NCBI RefSeq assembly: GCF_934754935.1
Contig: NZ_CAKVJB010000014.1
Location: 1-60,327, forward strand
Direction: 5' to 3'
Origin: an uncultured Holdemanella sp.
Lineage (GTDB): Bacteria; Bacillota_I; Bacilli_A; Erysipelotrichales; Erysipelotrichaceae
Length of the DNA stretch: 60,327 bases
Part shown: positions 1-8,542 of the stretch, in pieces
Layout: every line of letters begins with the position of its first letter
Position numbering within the stretch: the first letter of the stretch is position 1
Program-made: the position numbers and the translations under genes
The notes under the pieces: model-generated
The model's input: only the letters and a program-made list of their open reading frames with translations
What the model was told of the DNA's origin: nothing
The model's database searches: none

Positions 1-165
1 TTTCATCATACCGGTCAACATTTTCAATGTGGTAGATTTTCCCGCACCATTCGGTCCAAGCAGTCCATAAATCTGTTTCTTTTCTATATTAAGTGAAACA
101 TTATTTACCGCTTTTTGTTTTCTAAAATATTTACATAGATTTTGTGTCTGTAACATCATTTCCAT
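1..165 (-). CDS. ABC transporter ATP-binding protein, N-terminal 55 residues (cut by window edge)
   Basis: Reading the minus strand from an ATG at 165 gives 55 residues up to the window edge. Residues 37-45 form a Walker A motif (GLLGPNGAGKST), followed by TLKMLTGMMK, the pattern of drug or lantibiotic-export type ABC ATPases (BcrA/CcmA-like). A GGAAGGA ribosome binding site lies just upstream. It sits downstream of two broken genes on the same strand. The substrate and the permease cannot be told because the rest lies outside the window. Confidence 0.85.
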   Translation of the reverse strand, partial: MEMMLQTQNLCKYFRKQKAVNNVSLNIEKKQIYGLLGPNGAGKSTTLKMLTGMMK

Positions 166-243
166 CTTTACTATCCTTCCTTCTATATTTCATTTCTTAC
201 TGAAATATAACCTAACAGAAAAAAATAAAGATTTGATGAAGAT

Positions 244-1002
244 TTATTCCCGTATGGAATAAACCATCAATTGAATATCATTATCAGAACTCGGCTTTCC
301 ACTGAAATCAGCAAAGCTGTTACAAATACGAAGTCCTAATTTACAGAATATCTCCGTGATTTCATCCAAACTATATAACCTTATAGGATTTCCTTCTTTC
401 ATTTCAGGCTTATAAAGTGCTTCTCCATACATATAGTCTACCTGCCCATATATCAGCGTTTTTCTATCCTTCTCCCATTCAAAAGCAGATAATGTAAGTC
501 CCTTTTCTCCTGCATCCCATAACTTGCAAGGGAAATGTGTTTGGGCATAGCTTCCATTCATGATATCCATAAAGTGCTTTCCACCATTTTTTAATGCTTT
601 CGCAATGACAGAAAAAATCTTATGATTTTCCCCATCGTCTTCAAGATATCCTATTGCTCCATCCGCCATATTCAGCACAACATCAAATTTCTTATCAAAT
701 GTGATCGTGCGAATGTCCTAACAAATGAACTTTGCATTCAAATTTTCTTTTTTTGCCTGCTCGTTTGCATAATCTATGTACGCCGGTGTAATATCAATAC
801 CGGTAACATCATACCCACGTCTGGCAAACTCCAGTGAGTGCCGACCAAATCCACATGCAAGATCAAGTATTTTTTCCGTTCCTTTTAAATGTAACTGCTT
901 GATTAGAAAATCTACTTGTCTGTTGGTGTCTTCTACCCATGACATATTCTGAATATCCAGCGTCCAATTTTTCTGATACCAGTCTTTTTCCATTGCTTTC
1001 AC
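244..1002 (-). pseudogene. Class I SAM-dependent methyltransferase interrupted by one in-frame TAG
   Basis: The reading frame starts at a GTG (1002) behind an AGGAGG site and runs to 244 as one continuous frame of about 252 codons, except for a TAG at 718-720. Before the stop is the SAM-binding motif I (ILDLACGFGRHS) and the motif II acid in GYDVTGIDIT. After it the frame continues as DIRTITFDKKFDVVLNMADGA, the usual next strand of small-molecule methyltransferases. No base is lost, so a single substitution explains the break. The product would be a 94-residue stub lacking half the Rossmann fold. Base composition is richer in G+C than most of the window. Confidence 0.85.
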
Positions 1003-1025
1003 CTAAATTTACCTCCTGCTTTTCA

Positions 1026-1591
1026 TCATTCAAAAATCTGTCCCAGAAGTTTTTTCTTCTCCATATACAGGAACTCTCTATCAAATGCCTCTGCTTCCTT
1101 TTCATTTACCAGATACCCTGCCGGAGGTGCATACTCTCCTGTAATTCCATTAAGATATCCCGGTATCAGTTCTTTGCACAGAAAGAAAGATGCATCCTCG
1201 CCTTCCGGCAATCCATGATAGCGGATGCCAAGCTCGCTTGCCTGTTTAAATCCGCTTTTTCCAGAGAATAATCCAGTAAAATCTTTCCATACCCCTTCCT
1301 TTTAAGCTCCGGTGCAATACAGATCGGTCCCATGGTCATAATCGGAATACTTCTGCCATCATCGGCTGCAATCACAGCCTTCATAAACATGTTCTGTCCA
1401 ATCAACTGTCCATCTAATGTCATGACAAAATCCAATTTTGGAACAAATGCCGGATCGTTGCGAAGCTGATGGAGTACATAATACTCCAGACAACCTGGGC
1501 GATACACATTCCAGAAACTCTCCCTTACCAGATTTTCTACCTCATGGTATTCATTTTCTCTTTCCAATCGAATGATAATATTTTCCTTCAT
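1026..1591 (-). pseudogene. GNAT N-acetyltransferase with internal frameshifting deletion
   Basis: The upstream part (ATG at 1591 behind GGAGAAAAAG, or 1606) reads as a YhbS-like GNAT: RLERENEYHEVENLVRESFW, then the acetyl-CoA loop PELKRKGYGKILLDYSLEKA. At about 1252-1262 the frame is lost. A second frame resumes as GKSGFKQASELGIRYHGLPE and continues to the normal C-terminus at 1026. The strand that normally carries the GNIDFY-type segment between these parts is missing. The join falls in GGAAAAAGCGG, which can be read as the end of SLEKA or as GKSG, so a deletion between short repeats is likely. Confidence 0.8.
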
Positions 1592-1631
1592 TTTCTTTTT
1601 CTCCATTTCTTTTTAACTCATGGTATTGCAA

Positions 1632-1680
1632 TATAAAAAGCCACAATTCTAAATTCAAATCCTTTAGAATTAGCGACTCT
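1632..1680 (-). terminator. Rho-independent terminator between rsgA remnant and GNAT remnant
   Basis: On the minus strand a long stem (about 15 pairs with G-U wobbles and one bulged U) around a GGATTTGAA loop is followed by five T. It would end transcripts coming from the rsgA remnant. Confidence 0.7.
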
Positions 1681-1705
1681 GCGTCTTTTGCGTCTGGCTC
1701 TTCAT

Positions 1706-2035
1706 TTATTGTTTATAATTATGTTTATTTAATTTGGCAATCTGTTTGAATTTCCTTTTCTTAGCAGCAAGATAATCAACTGCATTTTTATTGTATACAT
1801 TCTCTGCTTTTAATTTCATATACGTTCTATATCGTTCTTCTGCAATCAATCCGTCCTTCACAGCCTGTCTCACTGCACATCCCGTCTCGTTTTCATGAGA
1901 GCAATCGCTGAATCTGCACTTCCTTGTTAGTTCTTCAATGTCCAAAAAAGTATGATCAATTCCATCCTCTACACTCCACATTCCGAGTTCTCTCATTCCA
2001 GGCGTATCTATTACCATTCCTTTTCCCGATATCAT
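1706..2035 (-). pseudogene. rsgA: RsgA C-terminal fragment (ribosome assembly GTPase remnant)
   Basis: The 109 residues match the end of RsgA/YjeQ. They begin just before the G3 motif (VIDTPGMRELGMW) and include the zinc-binding pattern CRFSDCSHENETGC followed by the helical tail. The OB fold and most of the GTPase domain (about 190 residues) are absent. The fragment begins immediately beside the T-run of the neighbouring dipeptidase terminator, so the ATG at 2035 is almost certainly internal to the original gene. No upstream ribosome binding site exists. It marks the border of the degraded left region. Confidence 0.85.
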
Positions 2036-2061
2036 AAAAAAAATGGATCAATGATCCATTT
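2036..2061 (-). terminator. Terminator of the dipeptidase operon
   Basis: Minus-strand hairpin AAATGGATC-ATT-GATCCATTT followed by a run of T, overlapping the stop codon of the M19 dipeptidase. Confidence 0.85.
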
Positions 2062-3052
2062 ACAAAACTTCTTTATAAACTCTTAATACATTCTTATAGA
2101 AGATTTTTTCGACTTCTTCTTGTGTAAGTCCTGCCTTATATAAAGCTTCTTCTAATAGATTCATCATAGAAGCATCTTTAATTTCTAAAGGACATGAAAT
2201 ACCATCAAAATCTGTACCCAATCCAATGACATCAATTCCAGCTAAGTCCTTGATATATAGAATATGTTTGACCATATCTTCTACACAACTCTTGTGATCG
2301 TTTCGATCTGCCAAGAAACTGCCACAGAAGTTAAGACCCATGACACCACCACGTTTAGCCAATTGAAGAATCATATCATCACTCATATTACGGGCTACAT
2401 TACATACACTTCTCGCATTTGAGTGTGATGCCACAAATGGTTTTGTCGTATATTTTAATACATCATAGAAACCTGCATCATTCAAGTGAGAAACATCAAT
2501 AATCATACCTAGTCTTTCCATTTCTTTTACATATGAAATACCAAACTCTGTCAATCCTCTTTCTGTATCGACACTACGCTTATAGTTAGGTTGATTTCCA
2601 TTCATATCTTTCATTGAAAGATTTGGATAACCAATACCATTCTCATAGTTCCAAGTAAGAGCAATCATTCTTACACCCATACGATAGTAGTTTCTTAACA
2701 TAGCTAAATCATTGAAGCATACACCACCATCTTCAAGTGTCAACAAACTTGATAATTTTCCTTCTTTGTCATTCTTTTCAATATCACTAAACGTATATAC
2801 AGGTGCAATATAATCTGCATACTTATCCATTTGTGTACAATACTCATCATATAAGCGCATTGTCTGTTGTTCAGGAATAGCTAGTTCTTTCTGATCTGTA
2901 AAAAGCGCAAAATTCTGTAATAAATAATTACCCTTCTTCATTTTTTCTAAATCGATCGACAAATCATTTGAATATAAACTTGCCTCTTTTCCTTTTAAAT
3001 CACGACTCAATAATTCTAGAACCGTATCACAATGCATATCGACTACTCTCAT
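2060..3052 (-). CDS. Membrane dipeptidase (renal dipeptidase, peptidase M19)
   Basis: The 330-residue protein starts MRVVDMHCDT, with the HxD zinc motif of M19 dipeptidases at H7/D9. It continues with TLEDGG, SHLND, ASHSNARSV and GLGTDFDG, in family order. It should hydrolyse dipeptides, including D-amino-acid-containing ones, in the cytoplasm since no signal peptide is seen. The ATG at 3052 is chosen because AAAGGAG lies 8 nt upstream; an ATG 7 codons earlier lacks a site. It follows the phosphatase gene by 2 nt, so the two are co-transcribed. Confidence 0.9.
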   Translation of the reverse strand: MRVVDMHCDTVLELLSRDLKGKEASLYSNDLSIDLEKMKKGNYLLQNFALFTDQKELAIPEQQTMRLYDEYCTQMDKYADYIAPVYTFSDIEKNDKEGKLSSLLTLEDGGVCFNDLAMLRNYYRMGVRMIALTWNYENGIGYPNLSMKDMNGNQPNYKRSVDTERGLTEFGISYVKEMERLGMIIDVSHLNDAGFYDVLKYTTKPFVASHSNARSVCNVARNMSDDMILQLAKRGGVMGLNFCGSFLADRNDHKSCVEDMVKHILYIKDLAGIDVIGLGTDFDGISCPLEIKDASMMNLLEEALYKAGLTQEEVEKIFYKNVLRVYKEVL

Positions 3053-3054
3053 CT

Positions 3055-3861
3055 TTACAACTCCTTTAACCATTCTATACAGCCATCTTCATAACATGAA
3101 GGAACAATTTTCTTTGCGACTTTTTTACACGCTTCACAACCATTCTCAAGTGTTACACCTAAACCAGACGTTTCTAAAACAGGTGCATCACTTGAGCCAT
3201 CTCCAATAGAACTGACATCTTCCCAAGAGATTTTAAGTTCAGACAACAAACGATTCACACTATTTAGCTTTTCACAATCCTTATGAATAATGTCAATCAT
3301 CGTATCTGTACTATGCACAACTTTTACATTGCAGTTTGATTCAATATGATCTTTCATAGAATCATAAATCAAATCAATATTCTCTTTTGAATCCGATATA
3401 GACACTTTCCACACAGAATCCTTTAGATACTTTTCCATGTGATTTGTCAAAATGTAATCCACATCACAATTATGCATATCCAGTTCAAATCCATGTGTCA
3501 TTTTATTGGCCACAAAATAATCAGGTTGACTATAACCAACACCTAAATCATGTTTTAATGCGTATTGCCAAATAAATGAAACATCATTATTTGAAATGGA
3601 ATACTCAAACATCGTCTTTTTCGTTTTCACATCAAAACAATGAGCTCCATTACAACTAATGACATATCCACCAAAGTCTTGCATCAAAATCTGCTTAGAT
3701 AATGGATATACGCCTTGAAAGCATCGAGCTGAATTTAAAATGACTAAAACATTTTTCTTTTCAACTTCAATCAATGCCTCTTTAACAGCTTTCTTTACAT
3801 AGATTCCACTACTTGGATTCATCAAAGAACCGTCTAAATCACAAACTATTGCCCTAACCAT
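3055..3861 (-). CDS. Cof-type HAD-IIB hydrolase (sugar-phosphatase family)
   Basis: 268 residues with HAD motif I DLDGSL near the N-terminus (nucleophile Asp8), motif II LNSAR, a C2-type cap in the middle, and motif IV SIGDGSSDAPVLETSGLGVTLENG near the C-terminus. This is the layout of the Cof/YidA group, which dephosphorylates sugar phosphates and cofactors such as FMN or PLP. The substrate cannot be read from sequence. An AGAAGGA site precedes the ATG. It forms a two-gene operon with the dipeptidase. Confidence 0.88.
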   Translation of the reverse strand: MVRAIVCDLDGSLMNPSSGIYVKKAVKEALIEVEKKNVLVILNSARCFQGVYPLSKQILMQDFGGYVISCNGAHCFDVKTKKTMFEYSISNNDVSFIWQYALKHDLGVGYSQPDYFVANKMTHGFELDMHNCDVDYILTNHMEKYLKDSVWKVSISDSKENIDLIYDSMKDHIESNCNVKVVHSTDTMIDIIHKDCEKLNSVNRLLSELKISWEDVSSIGDGSSDAPVLETSGLGVTLENGCEACKKVAKKIVPSCYEDGCIEWLKEL

Positions 3862-3905
3862 ATAGCACTTCCTTCTACTTGTTTAATAGTAATACGAAAC
3901 GAACC

Positions 3906-3930
3906 AAAAAAAAAGACCCCGAAGGGTCTT
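3906..3930 (-). terminator. Terminator of eno
   Basis: Minus-strand hairpin AAGACCC-TTC-GGGGTCTT followed by nine T, 27 nt after the enolase stop codon. Confidence 0.92.
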
Positions 3931-3956
3931 ATTTAGCTAAAGTTCTTAGTGAAATA

Positions 3957-5285
3957 CTACTTTTTGAATTCAACAGCTGGTAAGTTGTAGAAAGTCTTGT
4001 CTCCAAGATATTCTGCAACGTTAACAGTTCCACGTTGGTTCAATTCGTCTTCAATACGCATTAAACGGTTGTATTTAGCAATACGGTCTGTACGGCTTAA
4101 TGAACCAGTCTTGATTTGTCCTGCGTTCAATCCAACAGCGATGTCAGCGATTGTAGTGTCTTCAGTTTCTCCTGAACGGTGAGATACGATGCAAGTGTAT
4201 CCGTGTTTCTTAGCCATTTCGATAGCGTCGAATGTTTCAGTTAAAGTACCGATTTGGTTAACTTTGATTAAGATCGCATTAGCGATTCCTTTTTCGATTC
4301 CTTCGTAAAGGATTGAAGGGTTAGTTACGAATAAGTCATCACCAACTAATTGTACTTTGTCTCCTAGACGGTCAGTTAATTTTTTCCATCCGTCCCAGTC
4401 GCTTTCTCCTAATCCATCTTCGATAGAGATGATTGGGTATTTAGCGATCCATTCTTCATACATGTCGATCATTTCATCACTAGTCTTAGTTCCTTGACCA
4501 GATTTTTTCAATTCATATAATCCAGTTTCAGTGTTGTGGAATTCACTAGCAGCAACATCCATTGCGATCTTCATGTCTTTTCCTGGAACATATCCAGCAG
4601 CTTCCATAGCTTCAACTAATAATTCAAGAGGTTCTTCGTTTCCATCTTTACAGCTTGGAGCAAATCCACCTTCATCACCAACGTTAGTGTTGTATCCTTT
4701 TTTCTTTAATACAGATTTTAAAGCGTGGAAAGTTTCAGCAGCCATACGAACAGCTTCTTTTTCACTCTTAGCACCAACTGGCATAATCATGAATTCTTGG
4801 AAATCTACTGTAGAGTCAGCGTGTGATCCACCGTTGATAACGTTGCACATAGGAACTGGCAATGTTTTTCCGTTGAATCCACCGAAGTATTTGTATAAAG
4901 GTTCTCCGTAGAAATCAGCAGCTGCTAAAGCACAAGCCATAGAAACACCTAAAGTAGCGTTAGCACCTAAATTTTTCTTGAATGGATCTCCATCCAATTC
5001 TAACATTGTTTTGTCAATTAATACCTGGTCACGGCAATCCATACCGATAATTTTTGGAGCAATTTTAGTGTTTACGTTTTCAACAGCTTGAGTTGTTCCT
5101 TTTCCTAAGTAACGAGCTTTGTCTCCATCACGTAATTCTAAAGCTTCACGAACACCAGTACTTGCACCACTTGGTACCATAGCACGTCCGTAAGCACCAG
5201 ATTCTGTAGTTACTTCAACTTCAACAGTTGGGTTTCCACGTGAATCTAGAACTTCACGAGCATATACATCAACAATAATAGGCAT
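3957..5285 (-). CDS. eno: Enolase (2-phosphoglycerate dehydratase)
   Basis: 442 residues, close to the usual 430-440. Clear family blocks include AREVLDSRGNPTVEVEV at the N-terminus, GASTGVREALELRD, VPMCNVINGGSHADSTVDFQEFMI, the Mg ligands in SIEDGLGESDW and VGDDLFVTNP, and the C-terminal VSHRSGETEDTTIAD. It converts 2-phosphoglycerate to phosphoenolpyruvate in glycolysis, in the cytosol. It stands alone with its own promoter (5323-5351), an AGAGGAGGAT ribosome binding site and its own terminator, as expected for a highly expressed gene. Confidence 0.98.
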   Translation of the reverse strand: MPIIVDVYAREVLDSRGNPTVEVEVTTESGAYGRAMVPSGASTGVREALELRDGDKARYLGKGTTQAVENVNTKIAPKIIGMDCRDQVLIDKTMLELDGDPFKKNLGANATLGVSMACALAAADFYGEPLYKYFGGFNGKTLPVPMCNVINGGSHADSTVDFQEFMIMPVGAKSEKEAVRMAAETFHALKSVLKKKGYNTNVGDEGGFAPSCKDGNEEPLELLVEAMEAAGYVPGKDMKIAMDVAASEFHNTETGLYELKKSGQGTKTSDEMIDMYEEWIAKYPIISIEDGLGESDWDGWKKLTDRLGDKVQLVGDDLFVTNPSILYEGIEKGIANAILIKVNQIGTLTETFDAIEMAKKHGYTCIVSHRSGETEDTTIADIAVGLNAGQIKTGSLSRTDRIAKYNRLMRIEDELNQRGTVNVAEYLGDKTFYNLPAVEFKK

Positions 5286-5322
5286 AATTAAAATATCCTC
5301 CTCTAAGCCTTAAGCTAATAAA

Positions 5323-5351
5323 ATAATAGCACGCAAGCCATCTAAAATCAA
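5323..5351 (-). promoter_or_regulatory. Predicted sigma-A promoter of eno
   Basis: TTGATT (5346-5351), 17-nt spacer, TATTAT (5323-5328) on the minus strand. The -35 box overlaps the stop codon of the upstream U32 gene. Confidence 0.7.
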
Positions 5352-7513
5352 CGATTATAGGCCCTGAAAGCGCTTTTAACTTCCTCTTCGTTCTCATCAG
5401 TAAACACAAACCGAAAATGTTTTATTCCATATGATTCATAATCTTTTCGATTTTGAATTTCATCCGTAACATTCACATCATATAATCGCATATGACAATC
5501 TTTATCTCCAAGTAAGAAGACACGTTTACCATCTAAACCTGCTAACTCATAACGATGACTATGACACAATCCACAATTTACTCGTTTTCCATCTTTTAAA
5601 GCCGTATTTACAGGACAATAATTCATCGTCATCAAACGACGTTTCTGATATAAAGTCTTATAAACTGGAGCCTCAAAATGATAACGATTCAAAAATGCCG
5701 TCATCAATGCTTCAACTTGATACTTATCACACTCATCACTTAAAACACAACTTTCATATCCCATCTCTAAAATTGCAGCTACTGCATAAGAATTGGAAAC
5801 ATTTAATGAATCTACAATTTTTCCTTTACCTAAATGCGCATTCACAAATCCATCTATACCTGTAATATTTGACCTATCTATTACACCTTCATTATGCAAC
5901 ATTTCACTTACATAACTAGAAGAATCATCCACCTTTTGATTCATTGCATTGATTTCAAACAAATCAAATGAAGTTTTACTTTCTTTTGGCATAAACACAT
6001 AATCATATTCAACAATTGCTTCTTGTTTTAGACAAGCCTCTTTCATCTTCTCAAGAGCATCCCTACGAAGTTGATTCATCACGGAAATTGGAAAATAAAT
6101 ATCGTCACCTAAATGATATTCAATCTGATCAAAGCTTGCCCAACTATCTTTTGTCTTAGAAAACTGTTTATTCAATGTTTCTTCATCCGTTGCACGCTTT
6201 AAAGCTTTAACACTATTAATATCCGTAGAAACACAAATGCTTGTTCTATCATTATATACTTCCATCACCATTGGCATTCCAACTGCACTACAAGTTACAA
6301 CCGCATTGACTATGCTTTGACGATTCGATCTACGAATTCTTTCATCAATTGTTTTATTCAATTCATAATCCATTGTTTTACGAACAATACTACCAACATG
6401 CACACCTACAGGGCCTTCGATAAGAACGGTATTGTTTTTAGGCATAAAAGAAATCAACTTTTGTTTCTTATCATACATAAAATTCACATGACAACCCAAG
6501 TTTTCTCTTTCAAAACGAATCCCATCATTTTGATGCAGATCTTGACTTAATTGAATACAAATCTTATTTTTATTTACCTTTACAACTTTACCAATTTCAA
6601 TTCCCTGATGATTACAAGTCTTATTATTCATCAATTCATTGCCACTCGCCTTATACATATGGCCTAAAGTATATTCACGATTGAATGTAACACGTAGGTT
6701 CTGTTCATCCAAATTACTTCGTTGCATATTCTCTAATACTTTTTTCACTTGAGAAACACTCTCATATACATAAGGAGCTCTCTTCATTCGTCCTTCAATT
6801 TTTAACGAACAAACACCCATATTGGCTAGTGTATTCACTTCATCCATCAAAGATAGATCTTTTGGACTTAATACATATTCTCCATGTGTATCTACTTTAT
6901 TGCCATCTTCATAAAGACTATATTTCATTCGACAAGGCTGCGCACACATACCTCGATTTCCACTTCGTCCATAATGTACACTTGAAAAGTAACATTGTCC
7001 CGAATAACAAATACACAAAGCTCCATGCACAAAAACTTCCACTTCAATACCTGTATCCACACATGCTTGAATTTCTTCTTTTGTGCACTCTCTTGCCAAA
7101 ACTACACGCTTTACACCTAACTTTTTTAATTGTTTAATTTGATAAGGGTTTGAAATAGAAAGCTGAGTCGAAGCATGTAACACCAAATTTGGTAGTCTAT
7201 GATGTAAAAGATGGATGAATCCTAAATCTTGAATAATCAAAGCATCCACACCATAAGAATGAACCTTTTTTGCCATTTGATAAGCATCCTCAATTTCATC
7301 CTCATATAATATAGTATTCATCGTAATATATACTTTTACACCACACAAATGACATCTTTCAATAACGGCTTTTGTGGTTTCTAAATCAAAATTATTTGCG
7401 AATGCCCTTGCTCCAAAACTAGGCAATCCAAAATATATGGCATCACAACCTGCAGCTAAAGCTGCATTTAATGCTTCCATACTTCCTACAGGTGCTAATA
7501 TTTCTGGTCTCAT
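5348..7513 (-). CDS. U32 family protein (RlhA/TrhP-like RNA hydroxylation protein)
   Basis: A 721-residue protein beginning MRPEILAPVGSMEALNAALAAG, the start of the U32 family. The hallmark block GALCICYSGQCYFSS...GNRGMCAQPCR supplies the conserved cysteines, probably for an iron-sulfur cluster. The middle and C-terminal parts correspond to the longer RlhA-type architecture, with a Cys-rich CPVNT...NCGLCHSHRYEL block near the end. Family members hydroxylate rRNA or tRNA uridine/cytidine using prephenate-derived chemistry; older annotation calls them peptidases. The ATG at 7513 has GAAAGGA at good spacing; a TTG 6 codons earlier does not. Which RNA is modified is not decidable here. Confidence 0.85.
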   Translation of the reverse strand: MRPEILAPVGSMEALNAALAAGCDAIYFGLPSFGARAFANNFDLETTKAVIERCHLCGVKVYITMNTILYEDEIEDAYQMAKKVHSYGVDALIIQDLGFIHLLHHRLPNLVLHASTQLSISNPYQIKQLKKLGVKRVVLARECTKEEIQACVDTGIEVEVFVHGALCICYSGQCYFSSVHYGRSGNRGMCAQPCRMKYSLYEDGNKVDTHGEYVLSPKDLSLMDEVNTLANMGVCSLKIEGRMKRAPYVYESVSQVKKVLENMQRSNLDEQNLRVTFNREYTLGHMYKASGNELMNNKTCNHQGIEIGKVVKVNKNKICIQLSQDLHQNDGIRFERENLGCHVNFMYDKKQKLISFMPKNNTVLIEGPVGVHVGSIVRKTMDYELNKTIDERIRRSNRQSIVNAVVTCSAVGMPMVMEVYNDRTSICVSTDINSVKALKRATDEETLNKQFSKTKDSWASFDQIEYHLGDDIYFPISVMNQLRRDALEKMKEACLKQEAIVEYDYVFMPKESKTSFDLFEINAMNQKVDDSSSYVSEMLHNEGVIDRSNITGIDGFVNAHLGKGKIVDSLNVSNSYAVAAILEMGYESCVLSDECDKYQVEALMTAFLNRYHFEAPVYKTLYQKRRLMTMNYCPVNTALKDGKRVNCGLCHSHRYELAGLDGKRVFLLGDKDCHMRLYDVNVTDEIQNRKDYESYGIKHFRFVFTDENEEEVKSAFRAYNR

Positions 7514-7558
7514 TTTCCTCATTCCTTTCAAAATAAAAGCTACAGATACAATCTATAG

Positions 7559-7930
7559 CTAATCTTTATTATTTTGATAATACTTTTTAATTGCCTCAAA
7601 AGTTTCTTGTGAAATCACATGTTCTATACGACAAGCATCTTCTGTTGCGATATTTTTAGGTACTCCAATATTTTGTAGCATTTCCGAAAAGAAAGTATGA
7701 CGCGCATACGTTTCTTCTGCGATTTTCTTTCCTTCTTCACTCAAAGTTAAAAATTTACTCACATCTAAAACAATCAATCCTTGTTCAGACAATAATTTTA
7801 CGGCATGTGAAACGCTAGGCTTAGAAAAACCCAAATAACTTGCGACATCAACGCTACGAACATGATCTAAACATTTTGATAAAACTAAAATGGCCTCTAA
7901 ATAATCTTCCATCGATTCGCCTAACTGCAT
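7559..7930 (-). CDS. DtxR/MntR-family metal-dependent transcriptional regulator
   Basis: 123 residues. The start MQLGESMEDYLEAIL and the winged helix with VRSVDVASYLGFSKPSVSHAVKLLSEQGLI are typical of MntR. The dimerisation part supplies candidate metal ligands in HTFFSEML, EDACRIEHVIS. It lacks the SH3-like third domain of DtxR, as MntR does. It should repress Mn or Fe uptake genes when metal is plentiful; no such target lies nearby. The ATG at 7930 is preferred because AGAGGAG sits 7-8 nt upstream, while the ATG at 7936 is only 2 nt from it. Ends in TAG. Confidence 0.85.
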   Translation of the reverse strand: MQLGESMEDYLEAILVLSKCLDHVRSVDVASYLGFSKPSVSHAVKLLSEQGLIVLDVSKFLTLSEEGKKIAEETYARHTFFSEMLQNIGVPKNIATEDACRIEHVISQETFEAIKKYYQNNKD

Positions 7931-7959
7931 ATTCATTACTCCTCTAACTCTTTTCTTTA

Positions 7960-7988
7960 ATTTTAAGCTAGTCCCCTTTTAAAGTCAA
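7960..7988 (-). promoter_or_regulatory. Promoter of the DtxR-family gene
   Basis: TTGACT (7983-7988), 17-nt spacer, TAAAAT (7960-7965) on the minus strand, 30 nt before the start codon. Confidence 0.65.
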
Positions 7989-8005
7989 TTGTCATGACAT
8001 ATAAT
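7978..8005 (+). promoter_or_regulatory. TetR-gene promoter with overlapping palindrome TGTCATGACA
   Basis: Perfect -10 TATAAT at 8000-8005 with a weak -35 (TTTAAA, 7978-7983). The perfect 10-bp palindrome TGTCATGACA (7990-7999) lies immediately upstream of the -10 and could be an operator for the TetR protein or the divergent DtxR protein. The -10 ends 6 nt before ATG 8012. Confidence 0.55.
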
Positions 8006-8011
8006 AGTTAT

Positions 8012-8542
8012 ATGAACGATACAAAATTAACAATCGCAAACGCGCTATTAAACTTATTAAAAACACAACCCTTAAACAAAATTACGGTAACGCAGATCAC
8101 AAAAGAGGCCGGTCTAACAAGACAAACATTTTATCGTAATTTTGAAGATAAAGAAGATTTAGTCAATTGGTATTTTGAAAAGCTATGCCTGGATTCTTTT
8201 AAAGAAATGGCGGATCAAACCACTTTAAAAGAAGCCTTGATCAAAAAGTTTACATTCATTCAAAGCCAAAGCACTTTCTTTAAAGAAGCCTTCAAAGAAG
8301 ATGACTACAATTCTTTGACAAACTATGACTATCGTTGTATCTACGATTTCTACAAAAAGAAAATCGAGACAAAGACAACCATTGATTCACAACTAGATTT
8401 CTTGCTTCAAATGTATTGTCACGGTTCTATTGAAATGACAAAATCATGGGTAGAAAAAAATATGTATCTAAACATTGAAACACTCGTCAATATGTTGATT
8501 GAATCCATGCCAGAGAGATTGAAACAATATATCAATCTTTAA
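8012..8542 (+). CDS. TetR/AcrR-family transcriptional regulator
   Basis: 176 residues from the ATG at 8012. The N-terminal helix-turn-helix reads KITVTQITKEAGLTRQTFYRNFEDKEDL, the TetR signature; the rest is a variable helical ligand domain resembling the DhaS/TetR_C group. There is no ribosome binding site before either possible ATG (7994 or 8012), and TATAAT ends 6 nt before 8012, so the mRNA is probably leaderless. The 3' end overlaps the convergent pentapeptide gene by 11 bp. The ligand and targets are unknown; no efflux gene is adjacent. Confidence 0.85.
   Translation: MNDTKLTIANALLNLLKTQPLNKITVTQITKEAGLTRQTFYRNFEDKEDLVNWYFEKLCLDSFKEMADQTTLKEALIKKFTFIQSQSTFFKEAFKEDDYNSLTNYDYRCIYDFYKKKIETKTTIDSQLDFLLQMYCHGSIEMTKSWVEKNMYLNIETLVNMLIESMPERLKQYINL

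Noticed and set aside
718..720. TAG in the methyltransferase as a recoded sense codon
   Set aside because: Intact genes in the window (the DtxR-family gene and rnhB) end in TAG, and the neighbours of the methyltransferase are also broken, so pseudogenisation is simpler.
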